Origin: Desmodus rotundus
Taxonomy: Eukaryota; Chordata; Mammalia; Chiroptera; Phyllostomidae
Assembly: GCF_022682495.2 (NCBI RefSeq)
Contig: NC_071391.1
Location: forward strand, 43,057,998-43,121,997
DNA: 64,000 nt
Direction: 5' to 3'
Shown: positions 45,701 through 58,138 of the stretch, piece after piece
How the letters are laid out: each line of letters starts with the position of its first letter
Position numbering within the stretch: the stretch's first letter is position 1
The notes under the pieces: generated by a model
Told to the model about the DNA's origin: nothing
Databases searched by the model: none
What the model saw: only the letters and a program-made list of their open reading frames with translations
Translations under genes and position numbers: made by a program

Positions 45701-46936
45701 TGGAGGAACAACAACAAAGATAGCCCAGAGCAAGCAGAAGGAAGGGAATAACCAATATCAGAGCAGAATTAAATGACATAGAGACTAAAAGCACAATTCT
45801 AAGGATCAATAAATCCAGGAGCTGGTTCTTTGAAAATATAAACAAAATAGACAAGTCTTTAAGCAGACTCATGAAGAAAAAAAGAGAGAGGACCCAAATA
45901 AACACAATCAGAAATGAAAGAGGAGAGATTACAACTGATACCACAGAAACATAAAGGATTGTAAGAAATTACTATGAAGAACTATATGCCAAGAAATTTG
46001 AAAAACTAGGTGAAATGGACAAATTTTTATAAAAATGTAATCTTCTAAAACTAAATGAAGAAGCAGAAAGTGTGAACAGACAAATAACACCTGATGAAAT
46101 TGAAACAGTAATCAAAACAATTCCAACACACAAAAGCCCCGGACTGGACAGTTTCACAGGAGAATTCTACAAAACATTTAAGGAAGAGCTAACCCCTATC
46201 CTTCATATATTTTTCCAAAACATCCAAGAAGACGGAAGACTCCCAAACTCTTTTCATGAAACCAGCATTGTCTTAATCCCAAACCAGCTAAAGACATAAC
46301 AAAGAAAGAAAACTTCAGGCCAACATCACTGATGAACATAGACACTAAAATCCTCAACAAAATATTAGCAAACCTCATCCAGCAATACATTAAAAAGATC
46401 ATACACCATGATCAATTGGGATTCATCCCAGGGATGCAAGGATGGTACAGTATTTGTAAATAATAAATGTAATACATCACATAAACAAAAGAAAAAGCAA
46501 AATCACATGGTCATATCAATAGATGCAGAAAAAGCATTTGATAAGGCACAGCACCCATTTGTGATAAAAGCACTCTGCAAAGTGGGAACAGTGGGAGCAT
46601 TCCTTAACCTAATAAAGGCCATATACAAGAGACCCACAGCCAACATCATACTCAATGGGCAAAAAATAAAAACTTTCCCACTAAGATTAGGAACAAGACA
46701 AAAATATCACTTTCACCACTTCTATTCAACATAGTATTAGAAGTCCTAGCCACAGCAATCAGACAAGAAAAGGAAATAAAAGGCATCCAAATTGGAAAGG
46801 AGAAAACAAAACTGTCATTGTTTGCAGATGACATGATAGTGTACATAGAAAATCCTATAGACTCCACTAAAAAACTGCTCCACCTAATTAACGAATTTGG
46901 CAAAACAATGGGACACAAAGTTATCTTTTGTTTTTA
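42728..46936 (-). mobile_element. 5'-inverted LINE-1 (4.2 kb) with 17-bp target duplication
   Basis: An exact 17-bp duplication gttatcttttgttttta flanks the insert (42728-42744 and 46920-46936). From 42745 to about 44648 the minus strand carries a LINE-1 3' end: 3' UTR, then ORF2 C-terminal sequence such as [18 protein letters not shown]. From about 45480 to 46919 the plus strand carries the preceding ORF2 portion, including reverse transcriptase sequence ([11 protein letters not shown]). This is the classic product of twin priming, except for an unrelated LTR-like block at the junction. All reading frames are broken. Confidence 0.82.
44648..45479 (-). mobile_element. LTR-like block at the LINE-1 inversion junction
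   Basis: About 830 bases unlike the LINE-1 on either side. Read on the minus strand it starts near TGGGGAACTGTCC and ends near CTGCTCTACA. It has the TG/CA ends and mixed composition of a retroviral LTR, with several ATAAAA motifs in the middle. I could not find a target duplication. The assignment rests on the ends and length only. Confidence 0.4.
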
Positions 46937-47219
46937 AAATAATAGCCATCTTAACAGGTGTGAGGTGGTATCTCATTGTGGTTTTGATTTGCATTTCTCT
47001 AATGATTAGTGATGTTGAACATCTTTTTCATATACCCATTGGCTGTTTGTATGTCTTCCCTGGAAAAACATCTATTCAGGCCATTTTTAAATTGAGTTTA
47101 TTCTTTTGTTGTTATTGAGTTGTATGAATTCCTTATATATTTTCTTATAAACCCTTTGTCAGCTACATGGTTTGCAAATATTTTCTTTTCATTGTGTTGA
47201 TTGTTTCCTTTGCTGTTCA
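46937..47219 (-). mobile_element. Old LINE-1 ORF2 segment, antisense, resumed
   Basis: Continues the old element cut at 42744, with 'ggtgtgaggtggtatctcattgtgg' typical of antisense ORF2. It stops at the target site of the mini LINE-1. Confidence 0.65.
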
Positions 47220-48177
47220 GAAGTCTTTTTTAAATTCTTGTTCAAGTACAGCTGTTTCCATTTACCCCCCATCACTCCTCCCCACACCACCAATCCCCAC
47301 CTCTCACCCTTGATCCCACGCCCCCATCTCTGTCCATGTGTCCCCTATATATGTTCCCTGATGACCCTTCCTCTGTTTCTCCCCATTATCCCTCTCCCCG
47401 CTCCCTTCTGGCTACTGTCAGTTTGTTCTTTATTTCAATGCCTGTGGTTATATTTTATTTGTTTGTTTGTTTTGTTGATTAGGTTGCACTTATAGGTGAG
47501 ATCATATGGTATTTGTCTTTCACTGTCTGGCTTACTTCACTTAGCATAATGCTCTCCAGTTCCACCCATGCTATTGTGAAAGATAGGAGCTCTTTCTTTC
47601 TTTCTGCTGTGTAGTATCCCATTGTGTAAATGTACCATAGTTTTTTGATCTGCTCATTTACTGATGGGTGCTTAGTTTGCTTCCAGCACTTGGCTATTGT
47701 AAATTGTGTTGCTCTGAACATTGGGGTGCATAGCTTCTTTGAATTGGTGTTTCAGGATTCTTAAGGTATTCTCCCAGCAGTGGAATTGCCAGATCAGTTC
47801 CATGCTGGAACCCTGAGTTGCCCAGTCTGTCTCACTCCCCAGTTGTTCTTCCTGGTTATCTGCACACAAATGTGGGATCTCCCAGTCCACCAACCACCGC
47901 CTTGCCCATTCAGGTCTGCCAACCACTGCCTCGTTTGCCCCATCCTCCAGTCTCTGCCTTGCTTCATGTCTTCTCCTCCCCGGCTTCCTGTCTATGCCCC
48001 TCCTACCAGTCTGAATGAATGTTTCTTCTTTAACTCCTTGGTTGTCAGACCTCTGTACTGTTTGATTTTCTGGCAGTTCTGGTTATGTTTTGTTTTTAAA
48101 TATGTTGTTGTTCTTCTTTTGGTTGTGTGAAGAGGCAAAGTGTATCTACCTATGCTTCCATCTTGGCTGGAAGTCTT
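47220..48177 (-). mobile_element. Internally deleted mini LINE-1 (0.94 kb) with both ends
   Basis: The flanking duplication gaagtctt is exact at 47220-47227 and 48170-48177. On the minus strand the element opens with a LINE-1 5' start (ccagccaagatggaagcat, 48169 downwards) and runs about 365 bases of 5' UTR. It then jumps near 47804 into the last part of ORF2 and the 3' UTR, ending at 47228. ORF1 and most of ORF2 are missing. The ORF2 tail contains SVNEQIKKLWYIYTMGYY. Confidence 0.75.
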
Positions 48178-51100
48178 GTAGTTTTCTTTCTTTGCTTTGT
48201 CTTTACCTGGTTTGGGGATTAGGATAGGATGAGCCACATAAAAAGTGTTTGGCAATCTTTCCTCTTCATGAGTTTTTTTGAATAATTTCTGAAGGATTGG
48301 TGTTAGTTATTCTTTGAATGTTTGGTAAAATTCACCTGTGAAGTTATCTGATCCAGGCTTTTGTGTGTCAGTAATTTTTTGATTACTGCTTGAATTTTGC
48401 TACTTGTTATAAGTCTATTCACGTTTTCTGCTTCTTCCTGATTCAGTTTTGGAAGATTTGTTTCTAAAAATTTACCCATTTCACCCAGGTCGTCTGATTT
48501 CTTGGCATGTAGTTCATAGTAATTTCTTACAATCCTTTGTATTTCTGTGGTATCAGTTATTAGTTCACCTCTTTCCTTTCTGATTTCATTTATTTGGGTC
48601 CTCTCTATTTTTTCTTGATGAGTCTGGTTAATGGTTTGTCAATTTTGTTTATCTTTACAAAGAATGAGCTCCTGGATTGATTGATCCTTTGAATTATTTT
48701 TTTAGTCTCTATGTCATTTAATTCTGCTCCCATCTTGATTATTTCCTTCCTTCTGCTTGCTCTGGGCTTTGTTTGTTGTTGTTCCCTAGTTCTTTTACAT
48801 GGAGGTTTAGGTTGTTATTTGAGATTTTTCTCTCTTCTATAGGTAGGCCTGTATTGCTATGAGCTTCCCTCTCAGTACTGTCTTCACTGTGTCCCATAGG
48901 TTTTGGGTTGTTTTGTGTGTATTCATTTTCATTTGTTTCCAGATACTTTTTGATCTCTTTCTTGATATCATTGTTAACTCTTTCACTGTTTAATAACCTG
49001 TTATTCATTCTCCATGAATCTAAATATTTTTGACTTTTTTCCATCTTTTTAAAAAATTGTTGTTCAAGTACAGTTGTCTCCACTTTCCCCCTTGTTGAAT
49101 TATTTTCTTGAGGTTGGTTTCTAGTTTCAAGCTGTTGTGGTCCAAGAAGGTGCTTGATATGATTTTAATTTTATTGAATTTGTTAAGGGTTCTTTTGTGT
49201 CCTACTGTGTGGTGTATCTTAGAGAATGATCCATGTGCAATTGAGAAGAATGTGTATTTTGCTTCTTTGGGTAATTCTTAAGTAATTCTGATATAGAGTC
49301 TTGTTCAGTTCTGCAATATTTCTGTTGATTTTTTTGTTTGTTTGGAAGACCTATCCATTGTTGTCAGTAGAGTGTTTAAATCCCTGCGATGATTGTATTA
49401 CTGTTTCTCACTTTCTTAAAGTCTCCAATATTTTCTTTATATATTTAGGTGCACCTATATTTGGTGCATATATGCTTATAAGAGTTATATCCTCTTGTTG
49501 GACTATTCCCTTAAGTATTATGAAATGACCTTCTTTGTCTCTTGTTATGGTCTTTGTTTTGAAGTCTATTTCTTCTGATATAAGTATTGTTACTCCAGCT
49601 TTTTTTTCTTGTCCATTTGTGTGGAATATTTTTTTCCATCCCTTCACTTTCAGCTTGTGAATATATTTTGTTCTGAGGTGGGTCTCTTGTTGACAGCATG
49701 TACGTGGGTCGTTTCTTTTCTGTTTAGCTGCCCTATGTATTTTGATTGGAGAATTTAATTCATTTACATTTAAGGTTATTATTGATAGTTACTTACTCAT
49801 TGCCATTATTTTGCTTTGTACCTGTCTTCTTCTCTCTCTCTAAACCTTTTTCTTCTTAAAGCAGTTCCTTTAACATCTCTTGCATTGCCGACTTGGTGGA
49901 GATGTACTCTATTAACCTTCTTTTGTCTGAGAAGCTCTTATTTTTTCTTCCATTTTACATGAGAACCTTGCTGGATAGATTAGTCTTGTTTGAAGATCCT
50001 TGCTTTTCATTACTTGGCATATTTCTTGCCACTCTCTTCTAGCTTGTATTGTTTCCATTGAGAAATCCACTGATAAACTTATTGGAGCTCCCTCGTATGT
50101 TACTATCTGCTTCTCCCTTGTAGCCTTTAAGATTCTCTCTTTGTCTTTAAATTTTTCCATTTTGATTGTAATGTGTCTTAGAGTGGGTTCTTTGGGTTGA
50201 TCTTGATTGGGACTCTCTGTGCTTCTCGGACTTGCATGAGTTTTTCCCTCACCTAGTTAGGGAAATTTTCTGTCATTATTTCTTCGAACAGGTTTTCTAT
50301 TCCTTGCTCCTTTTCTTCTCCTTCTAGTATCCCTATGATGTGAATATTATCGCATTTTATGTTGTCCCAAACCTCCCTTGGACTATCCTCATCCTTTTTG
50401 AGTCTTTTTTCATTTTGTTGCTCTGACTGTGTGTTGTTTTTTACCTTGTCTTCCAGTTCACTGATTTGATCTTCTACTCCATTCATTTTGTTAATTCCTT
50501 CTAGTGTGTTCTTCATTTCAGATATTGCATTCTTCATTTCCAGTTGGTTCTTGTTCATGGTTTCTATGTCCTTTTTCATGCTGATGTAGGTCCCACTAAG
50601 TTTCTTGTAGTTCTCACTAAGTTCCTTGAACATCCTTATAACCATTACTTTGAAATCTATGTCTTATATGTTGCTTGCCTCGATTTTGCTTAGCTTTTTT
50701 TTTCTGGAGATTCCTCCTTTTCGTTCATTTGGGGGTTATTTCTTTTTATCCCCATTTTCATTGTCTCTTTGTGTTTGTTTCTATGTATCAGATTGATATG
50801 CTTTGACTCTCTGTCTTGTGGAGTTGCCTTGTGTGTTAGGAGTCTTTGGGACCAAGTGGTGCAGACTCCTTGATCTCCTGATCTGGATGCTCTTGGAATG
50901 AGCTGTGTGTGGGTTTTGTAGACCCTCCGATTGTATTTGAGTCCTGATTATTATTGGTCTTTTTGTTATTCAGGGCTCCCTCCATCTGGCTGGCTAAGAG
51001 GCTCAATCCCCTCCATGTATTGTATGTTGTTGTATATGTGCTGGCTGAACAAAGCAAAACAACATCAAAACAACACCAAAACAAGCAAACTTCCATGCCC

Positions 51101-52330
51101 AACTTGGCAATATCAACAACAAGTGAGCAAAGAATAATAAAAGTGAAAAGAGAATGGAATAGTAGAGAAAGGGGGAAAGGAAAAAGAATATGAGAAAACC
51201 AAAGGAAAGAAAAGTGATTGTGAGAGGAGAAAGGGAAAGAGAACTACTACTACTCTTAATGAATTGAAAGAGGAAAACAGGGAAAAGGAACATGGTAAAA
51301 GTAACAAAACTAATACATGCAGAGAAGAAAGGAACAGTGGAGTACTCTAAGATAAGAGAAGAATAGGAGATATGCAAGAAAAATTAGAGCACCAAAAATA
51401 AAAGAAAAAAATAGATAAAAAATAAAAAAGCTATGAAAAGGAAAATAGCTATGCTATTGAAAAAAGAACCAAGTGGATTTGTCTCAGTGCAGTTTAGATC
51501 TTGTCTTCTGGTTTCTCCCTTTGGATACTGCTCTGATGTCTGAGTCTGGTGTAAGCCACTGTCAGGTGCTGTCCACATCTGGTCCCTGGCTGCCTTTTCA
51601 AAGTTACAGGTGGTCCACAGTTTATGGCTGATTCTTCTGGGCTTGGCTGCTTCCAGGTTAGGCCAAGCTGCTCTGTAAAACTGGATTTTATCAGCACTGG
51701 GTCCAGGGGTATGTCAGCAAATGTCCCAAGTTTTCACAGGATCCACTTCTGCCAGTCTCTGCCTGCTGGCCTGCTGTCAATCTTAGACTAGTCGCAGATC
51801 AGACTATTTCTGGAAGGGCTTCTGGTGGAAACAAGGAGCTGTGATTCCTGGTTCTCCCATGGCAGATGCCTTTCAGACTTCAGGGAAGGTGGTGGGTTTG
51901 TTTCACTCCCCCAAGCCACTAGTCTGAGTCTGTCCAGGATTATCTTCCTTACTCAGCAGGGTGGGGCCCCTACTAGTGTTCCTGAGCCCAGATTTTGGGT
52001 CTGCTTGATGCTGGGAGTGTTTCTGTGGCTCTTCCATGAGAGGGGAGCACCAGTCTGTTTCCCAGAATAATGTATGGATTGACTGCACCCTGCTGCCAGT
52101 CTCTGACCACGCCTGAGTCTGTTTATGTTGCTGTCCCCTCAGCAAGGGTTAAAATGCAGGATGGGAGAGAAGGCAGGAAATGCCCCACCCCCCAAAAAAT
52201 AAAACACAACAAAACAGAACACCAAGACAGAGCAAAACTGAACAAGAACAACAGCAAAAAAAAAAATATGCTTAGAGGAACGAACAAGTTTTCAGAGGTT
52301 GTGGTGAGGGGATTTCTGGGGCGTGGGGAG
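48178..52330 (-). mobile_element. Long antisense LINE-1: ORF2 N-terminal half, ORF1 remnant, 5' UTR
   Basis: Read on the minus strand from the right: a 5' UTR of about 1.7 kb (52330-50660), then an ORF1 remnant with coiled coil and RRM-type sequence (50645-49912, frameshifted). An ORF2 endonuclease part follows (49647-49408, containing KAGVTILISEEIDFK), then ORF2 sequence toward the reverse transcriptase (49083-48178). Frames are broken throughout. A ~45-base LINE-1 3'-end snippet interrupts it near 49051-49096. Confidence 0.72.
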
Positions 52331-52379
52331 TGGTATCCCAAAGGATAAGTCCAAAAACTTTTTTGACAAATGCAGACAC

Positions 52380-52740
52380 CCATGTAACTCACATTCCTTT
52401 CAATATATGAAATACTTCCATCAAAGAAACTCTTTTGCTTCCACCTATGACAGATTAGTTTTTGTCTGTTGTAGACCTTGATGTAAATAGAGTCACACAG
52501 TGTGCAGCCTTTTGTATCTGGCCTTTTTCACACATATAATAATTTTGAGTTTCTTCTGTGTTGTTGCATGTTTAGTAGTTTGTTCATTTTAATTGCTAAA
52601 TTGTATTGCATTGTATGAATATATTACAATTTGTTTATACATTCTTCTTTTGATGGTCATTTGAGTTGTCTCCAGTTTTTTGGCTACTGTGAATTTAATT
52701 GCTATAAACTAAGAGTAGAATTGCTGGGTTAATGTCTTTT
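52380..52740 (-). mobile_element. Ancient LINE-1 3' fragment, antisense
   Basis: Resembles the old LINE-1 3' family also seen near 1270-1470, with 'acacccatgtaactcac' and a 'gtagaattgctggg' end. Confidence 0.55.
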
Positions 52741-52961
52741 TTTTCCTTCTTGGGTTCCTAACAACTTCTTTGCTTTAAAAGTTACAAGATGAGTTGGGAA
52801 GAATTACTCTCTTCCCAACATTGTTAGAGTACTTTATTTAAGGGCCCATATGAAGTAAAATCTGTTTTCAATGGTGTAAAAAATTTAATCAGCTATTCAT
52901 TTACTCAGTCCCTTTTTTGTTCTTGAACTTATGTTGAGTGATTGAGCTTGCAGGGTTGCTT

Positions 52962-53257
52962 CAAAATGATCCCTCCCTTGTGTCCTTTATAGTAGCTCCT
53001 ATAGACCCCTCTCCCCACTATCCCCTCCCCACTCCCCTGTGGCTATTGTTACAATGTTCTTAATTTCAATGTCTCTGGTTATATTTTGTTTGCTTTTTTC
53101 TTCAAGGACAAAATCAAGGGGGAGGATAGAGGTGGGGGAAGGAAGTAGGACTCGCTGGGGTGGGGTGGAGGGAAGGGGAGAAAATGCAGACAATTGTAAC
53201 TGAATAAAAATAAATAAATAAATTTAAAAAAACAACAACTCCAAAATGATCCCTCCC
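52962..53257 (+). mobile_element. Tiny 5'-inverted LINE-1 with 16-bp target duplication
   Basis: An exact duplication caaaatgatccctccc occurs at 52962-52977 and 53242-53257. Inside, about 53106-53241 is the sense 3' end of a LINE-1 with an AATAAA-rich tail. 52978-53105 is the adjoining 3' UTR in antisense. It inserted only about 260 bases. Confidence 0.8.
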
Positions 53258-53339
53258 CCTTAATCAGTGTTTCTGGACTGAGTCTGAACACTTCAACATG
53301 CTTACCTGAGGGCTTTTGTTTTCTCTCCTAACCAGCTAC

Positions 53340-56300
53340 TTAGTCTCTAAACTCCTATTTTCTCATCTGCCAATGAAAAGATTAATAGTGCCTTATCTCA
53401 TTTGGTTTTTCTGAGAATTAAACAAGAGAATTTATGTTAAACCCTAACACAGTGAGAGAGATGTAGTAAAGGCTCAACAAATGTGAGCTGTTTACGTTAT
53501 TATTTTATTGCTAGGACTTCTGTCACTGCACTCATGCCATGATTTCAAATGCTTTATGTGCATTTTGTCTGCAGCTACTGATTACCTCTAGGGTTAGTGC
53601 TCCCTCTTGGCCTTAGAAGGCAGGTTTCATTTCTCCTTTGGTTCAACACTCAGTGATCCCAGGGGTAACTCTGGCACCTGCCTCCAAAAGAAGGAAGCAT
53701 GTTAGCTTGTCTGTCTCTAAATATAAGCACCACGTATGGGTCAGGAATAGTGACACACCTCATGACAATATGATCAGTCCTGTCCTCCTTCTTCTCATTC
53801 CTCTTCTCTCAGAACAAACAAAAGTTTTTAGTCCTTCTCCACCACTTCCTCAATCTTTCAGCTGATTCTGTGATGTAGTAGGTGAGTTTAAGAGCATTGA
53901 TGGTGGCAAAGGGAGGGATTGGCAGGAGTGTGCATGTGTGTGTGTGTGTGTGTGTGTTTAGGAGTCTGTGTAAAGGACAAAGATTAGAGCTTGGAGAGAG
54001 GAAATGCATGTGTGGGAGAAAGACAAAAGGTAGTGAGACAAGGGAGGAGAGAAGGATTGCAGCCTGACAGAGAACAGTGAAGAGTTTGGGCACAGGGGGA
54101 GACTCAGTGGGACTAGGAGGATGACGCTGGTTAGAGGTAGCAGTGAAAATGCAGAGGTGGGTCAGGAAAAGCACCAGGAGAATGTGGGGGAAGAGAGACT
54201 TTTTAATAAAATGTTTGAGTGCAGTTCAAAGAGCAGTGAGAATGCGATTATACCAGGACAGGGGCTATCGGAGGGGTGTATTCGTAAAAATGGCCCAGGT
54301 TTTGATTACTACCTTTTGGAACAAACAAATCTGCTAGTAAAAGGTTAACTTACTAATTCCATGGTTTATTTGTTCAAATATTTGCTAAGTACCTACAGTG
54401 GGACAGACTCTGTGCTTAGTGATGTCAACTCCCCAGTCCCAAAGTGGGGACTGTTGTGGAAACTTTCTTTTGGTCATCTGAATCCAGGTGTGTCTAAACT
54501 GGAAATCCTCCTGGTTCTGCCTTCCATACTGCATTTTGCAGAACTGGTATAGAGGCTGAGAGAAGGAGAGGTTGTGCCTTGAAGCTGGGGTTCTCTATCA
54601 TGTTTTGCCATCACACCATAAAAATACGTAAATGATATTCACACATGATACACCACCATATGCTTACTCAAATTTTGGCAAAATCCCCAAAGTGTTTATA
54701 GGGAGTGAAACGAATGAGCAGGTGGAAAATATTTTTGAGAGGTTATTTATTAAAAAAGTGAATCACTATTAAGGGTGTGTCAGTGAATTAAGGGTATCTC
54801 AGTGCCTCTGCAGTGTGGATAAGACTGGTTTTAGATCATGGAACCATTTCACATGCTGCTCTACATGTATGTGAGCAAGAGTAAGGTTATTAGAGATACA
54901 AATCTGAATTTGCTCCAATTTATGAAAGGGTTCATTTGCAAATTTTGATAACTTTTATGTTATTAGAAATAAATTTCTTGTGATACATTTCCCAACAAAT
55001 CCTCCACATATTGTGCTGCAAACAGAGGCCACCCTTCTAGGCTGGGGTAGAGGGGCAGGCTATTTTACCCATTAGGGACATGGCTGCAGTGTAAGGAGCC
55101 TGTGCATTTGTAGATCCCACGAGCAGTGAAAAACAAATCACAAGCACATATACGAGGAAAATGGCAAAATGAAAATAATACTTGTTTAAATAAATGTCTA
55201 CATAACAAAACTACACAAAAAAGTAACTGACCACTCCTATATAGTTATGTAACAATTATGTTCAATGTGGGTTGTTGGCAAACTTGAATATGTTGTTATG
55301 ATGTCAGGAGAGTCTTCCAAAATTAAGGTGTGTAAAGATACACAGGCCATTACCCTAAAGAGGGAATGGCCATAACCAAAAAATAGGGTTGGAACTCACA
55401 GGAGGGAAAGACACTTGGAAGAAAGAGAGAAAGCAGAAAATTGAAGAAGTGATTCCATTTCTCCTTAGCTTGGACCAAATCTTCCCTATGCTTCCAGCTC
55501 TCCTTGGTTGTAGAGCTGAGGCTATGAGTCCCATTGCTTCACCGTGTCCCTGGGAACTCTGTAAATGGAAATACTTTCTTCTTGTTTCTGCTGAGACAGA
55601 TGGATGTTTTCCAAGCATCTGAGGGATGCCTTCCAGCTAGTTGTGATCAAAACGAAGTTCATCACTGGTGGACTTGCCTGGTACACCACCCAAAGATCTG
55701 ACCTTTAACGGCTTGGTTCTGAGACACCAGGCCCATTTGAGAGATCTGTTCTTAGGGTATTTTTGTCTTTGGGGGCACTTTTCTCATCCCTCTTCTTTAT
55801 TCCTAGGAAAGGAATTTCCTTTGATCATATTTGGATGAAGAGTAAGGCTTAAATGTTGCTGAATATTCATTGAGGGTTCATCTATTGGAAAAAATACAAT
55901 ACAGTGATGGCCACACAGTTTTATAACTCATAACAACAGCAATAATAATAACCGACTCTTCTAAAAATGGCAATTCATATGAGTTGACTCATTTAGCCCT
56001 CCTAATCATCTTACAGAGTTTACTGTTACCCACATCTAACAATGAAAAGAGGGGGCATGCAGGAGCAGCGTAACTTGCCCAAGATCATCCAAGTAGTCAG
56101 GGAAGAACAGGGAAATTAACCCAGGAGGTCTGGCTCCAGAACTGTGTCATCACCAACTGTATGTGTCCTCTCCACTTAGCATGGATCCTTGCCCCTTCTC
56201 TACTGTTCTCTTTTTTCTCACTCACCTGGATAGTCTCTCAGGGCTGTGGGAGGTACTCTCTGTGAGACTCCGGATTTACCTCCTCTACATGTGACTTTAT

Positions 56301-57930
56301 TCTCTTCTTATCCCTGACTCTTTCGTAAATGAGTCTGGAAACCTCCTGCTAAGAACCCTCAACAGGGCTGGGATGGAGCCTTCAGGAGCCACTGAATGAA
56401 ATGAGAGTCCTTCACACAGATAACCTCCTTTCCAGAACCTCATTGACAGCCATCCAGGCCTTGCTGCTGTTAGATGCCTTTGGTGTCTTCACTTTTGAGG
56501 TTATAAAATATCATTAGAATTGTAAGAAAAGTCGGATTTGTTTTTATGAGGACTTACATTAGGTATCTTGTATTGAGAAGTGTTATGTAAAAGGAAAACA
56601 AATTTTTTTTCTGATGGAGTTTTGTTTATATAAATTTGGGGCAGAGCAATACTACCAGTGGCCCTTCTTCTCAGTGCTCATGTCAGTAAAGCCCAGTATC
56701 TTGTATAAATAGAAGATAAAGTGAATATTTAAAAAATACTGTCTGGAAGGGTGTCAAATTATTAGTCACCTGGGACCCTTACTTGTCTGAATCTGGGCCT
56801 ATCACTTTCCCTATATACCTGGAGACATGTTGCTCACTCCCCACAGCCCATCATGCTCTAAGCAAGTGCATCAGCATTGAGGCAGAAAATGGACTCATAA
56901 CTTGGGGTTTTCATTCCTTTAGATGCCTTTCTCCATGGGGTCCTCTGGACACCACTATCAGTAGATCCATCTAGTATTTATTTGGTACCTTTATACTTCC
57001 AATTCTCTCCTTATTCTCTCCTTGGTCCCTTTTCTCCACGTTCCCTTCCAGATTCTTTTTTTTTTCCCTTCCAGATTCTTAATCACTGATTCTTTCCCTA
57101 GTCCTGAAAGCTGACAGATATTCTGGAGCTTCAGAAGCAGACAAATATTACCTGAGTGGTGGGAAGAGCCAAGGCCAGATGGCCTCTAGGATTAATTCTT
57201 CATAGCAGTAGGGAAACCTAAATCTTTTTGAGGGTTAAGGAATAAACAGGGACAAAAAGGGGCTTATATTAATGAAGCCAGAAGGGAATGGATTGATTTT
57301 ATTGATTTCCCATACTCAGAATAGTTTTCCTGGGTGGTTCTTAAGGGTAAGGAGATCTAAACACAAACTTTACAGAACCATCTTGGGAGGAGCATGAGAA
57401 ATTCATGAAGAGCAGGCAATGAATATGGTTCTTCTCCACTTCCCCAGCTGCCCCATTCCTCACGGCCTTTAGAGAAGATGTGAATCTGGATCAGTGTGGA
57501 GAAACATATCCCTTAGGCTCCTTCTGGATTTCTACTTGGTGCTGCGCTTTCGTGCACAGGGAGCCACAGGTGCCAAGATATTAGGCAAGTCTCGTGTGAA
57601 ATGTTCAAGGAGATAGCCAGATAAATTTAATGTAATTAAATGGAATCAAGTTAAAATATAGTTTAGCTAATAGGTCTTCAGGAGGGAGATATGTTGTTTT
57701 GGACTCGGGCCATTACAAAGTTGTTTGTCTTAAGGAAGTATTTTAAGGTTAAAATTGGAATATGCTGAAATGGAAGAGAAGGGAAATTCATATAAACACA
57801 GAAGGAGGAGAGTCTTAGAGGGAGGCAAAAGTATAATATGGGTAGGGGTGCCAATGCTGTTTGTGTGGCAATGGTAGAATGAGGTCAGAAAGGTAGGGTG
57901 GGGCCAAACTTTGGGGGCAGAGTGACTGAG
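53340..57930. other. Intergenic DNA upstream of OR52B2
   Basis: MIR-type remnants lie near 53340-53510 and 55940-56160, and a GT repeat at about 53932-53957. A short duplication of cccttccagattctt occurs at 57044-57080. No exon is recognised. A non-coding first exon of OR52B2 could lie here. Confidence 0.45.
53932..53957 (+). repeat. GT microsatellite
   Basis: A run of (tg)n with one ca interruption. Confidence 0.9.
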
Positions 57931-58071
57931 GCCAGGGTGAAGCATGAGGGGCCAGAGGTCATTTCTACATGCAAGTGAACATTCTCTGGAAGGACTTTCC
58001 CCTGGAGAATTGCACAATTTAGAAATACATGCTACCTTTTGTGATCTCAGCACACAATCGAGACATGCTTT

Positions 58072-58138
58072 TTGTTCCTATCATTTTCAGCAGACTCATC
58101 AACTTCTGAGTCATTACAGAGAGACCCTAAAGGTCATC
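58072..58138 (+). promoter_or_regulatory. OR52B2: Probable acceptor and 5' leader of OR52B2
   Basis: A pyrimidine-rich tract ending in attttcag (58083-58090) precedes the ATG by 48 bases. Odorant receptor transcripts usually splice an upstream non-coding exon to a site like this. The partner donor was not identified. Confidence 0.45.

Noticed and set aside
45500..46920. Reverse transcriptase-like frames as a possible functional gene
   Set aside because: The frames match LINE-1 ORF2, contain stops and frameshifts, and belong to an inverted truncated copy.
57944..58138. 65-codon upstream extension of the OR52B2 frame
   Set aside because: It has no likeness to receptor N termini and contains a good acceptor at 58085-58090. 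The ATG at 58139 matches the subfamily.
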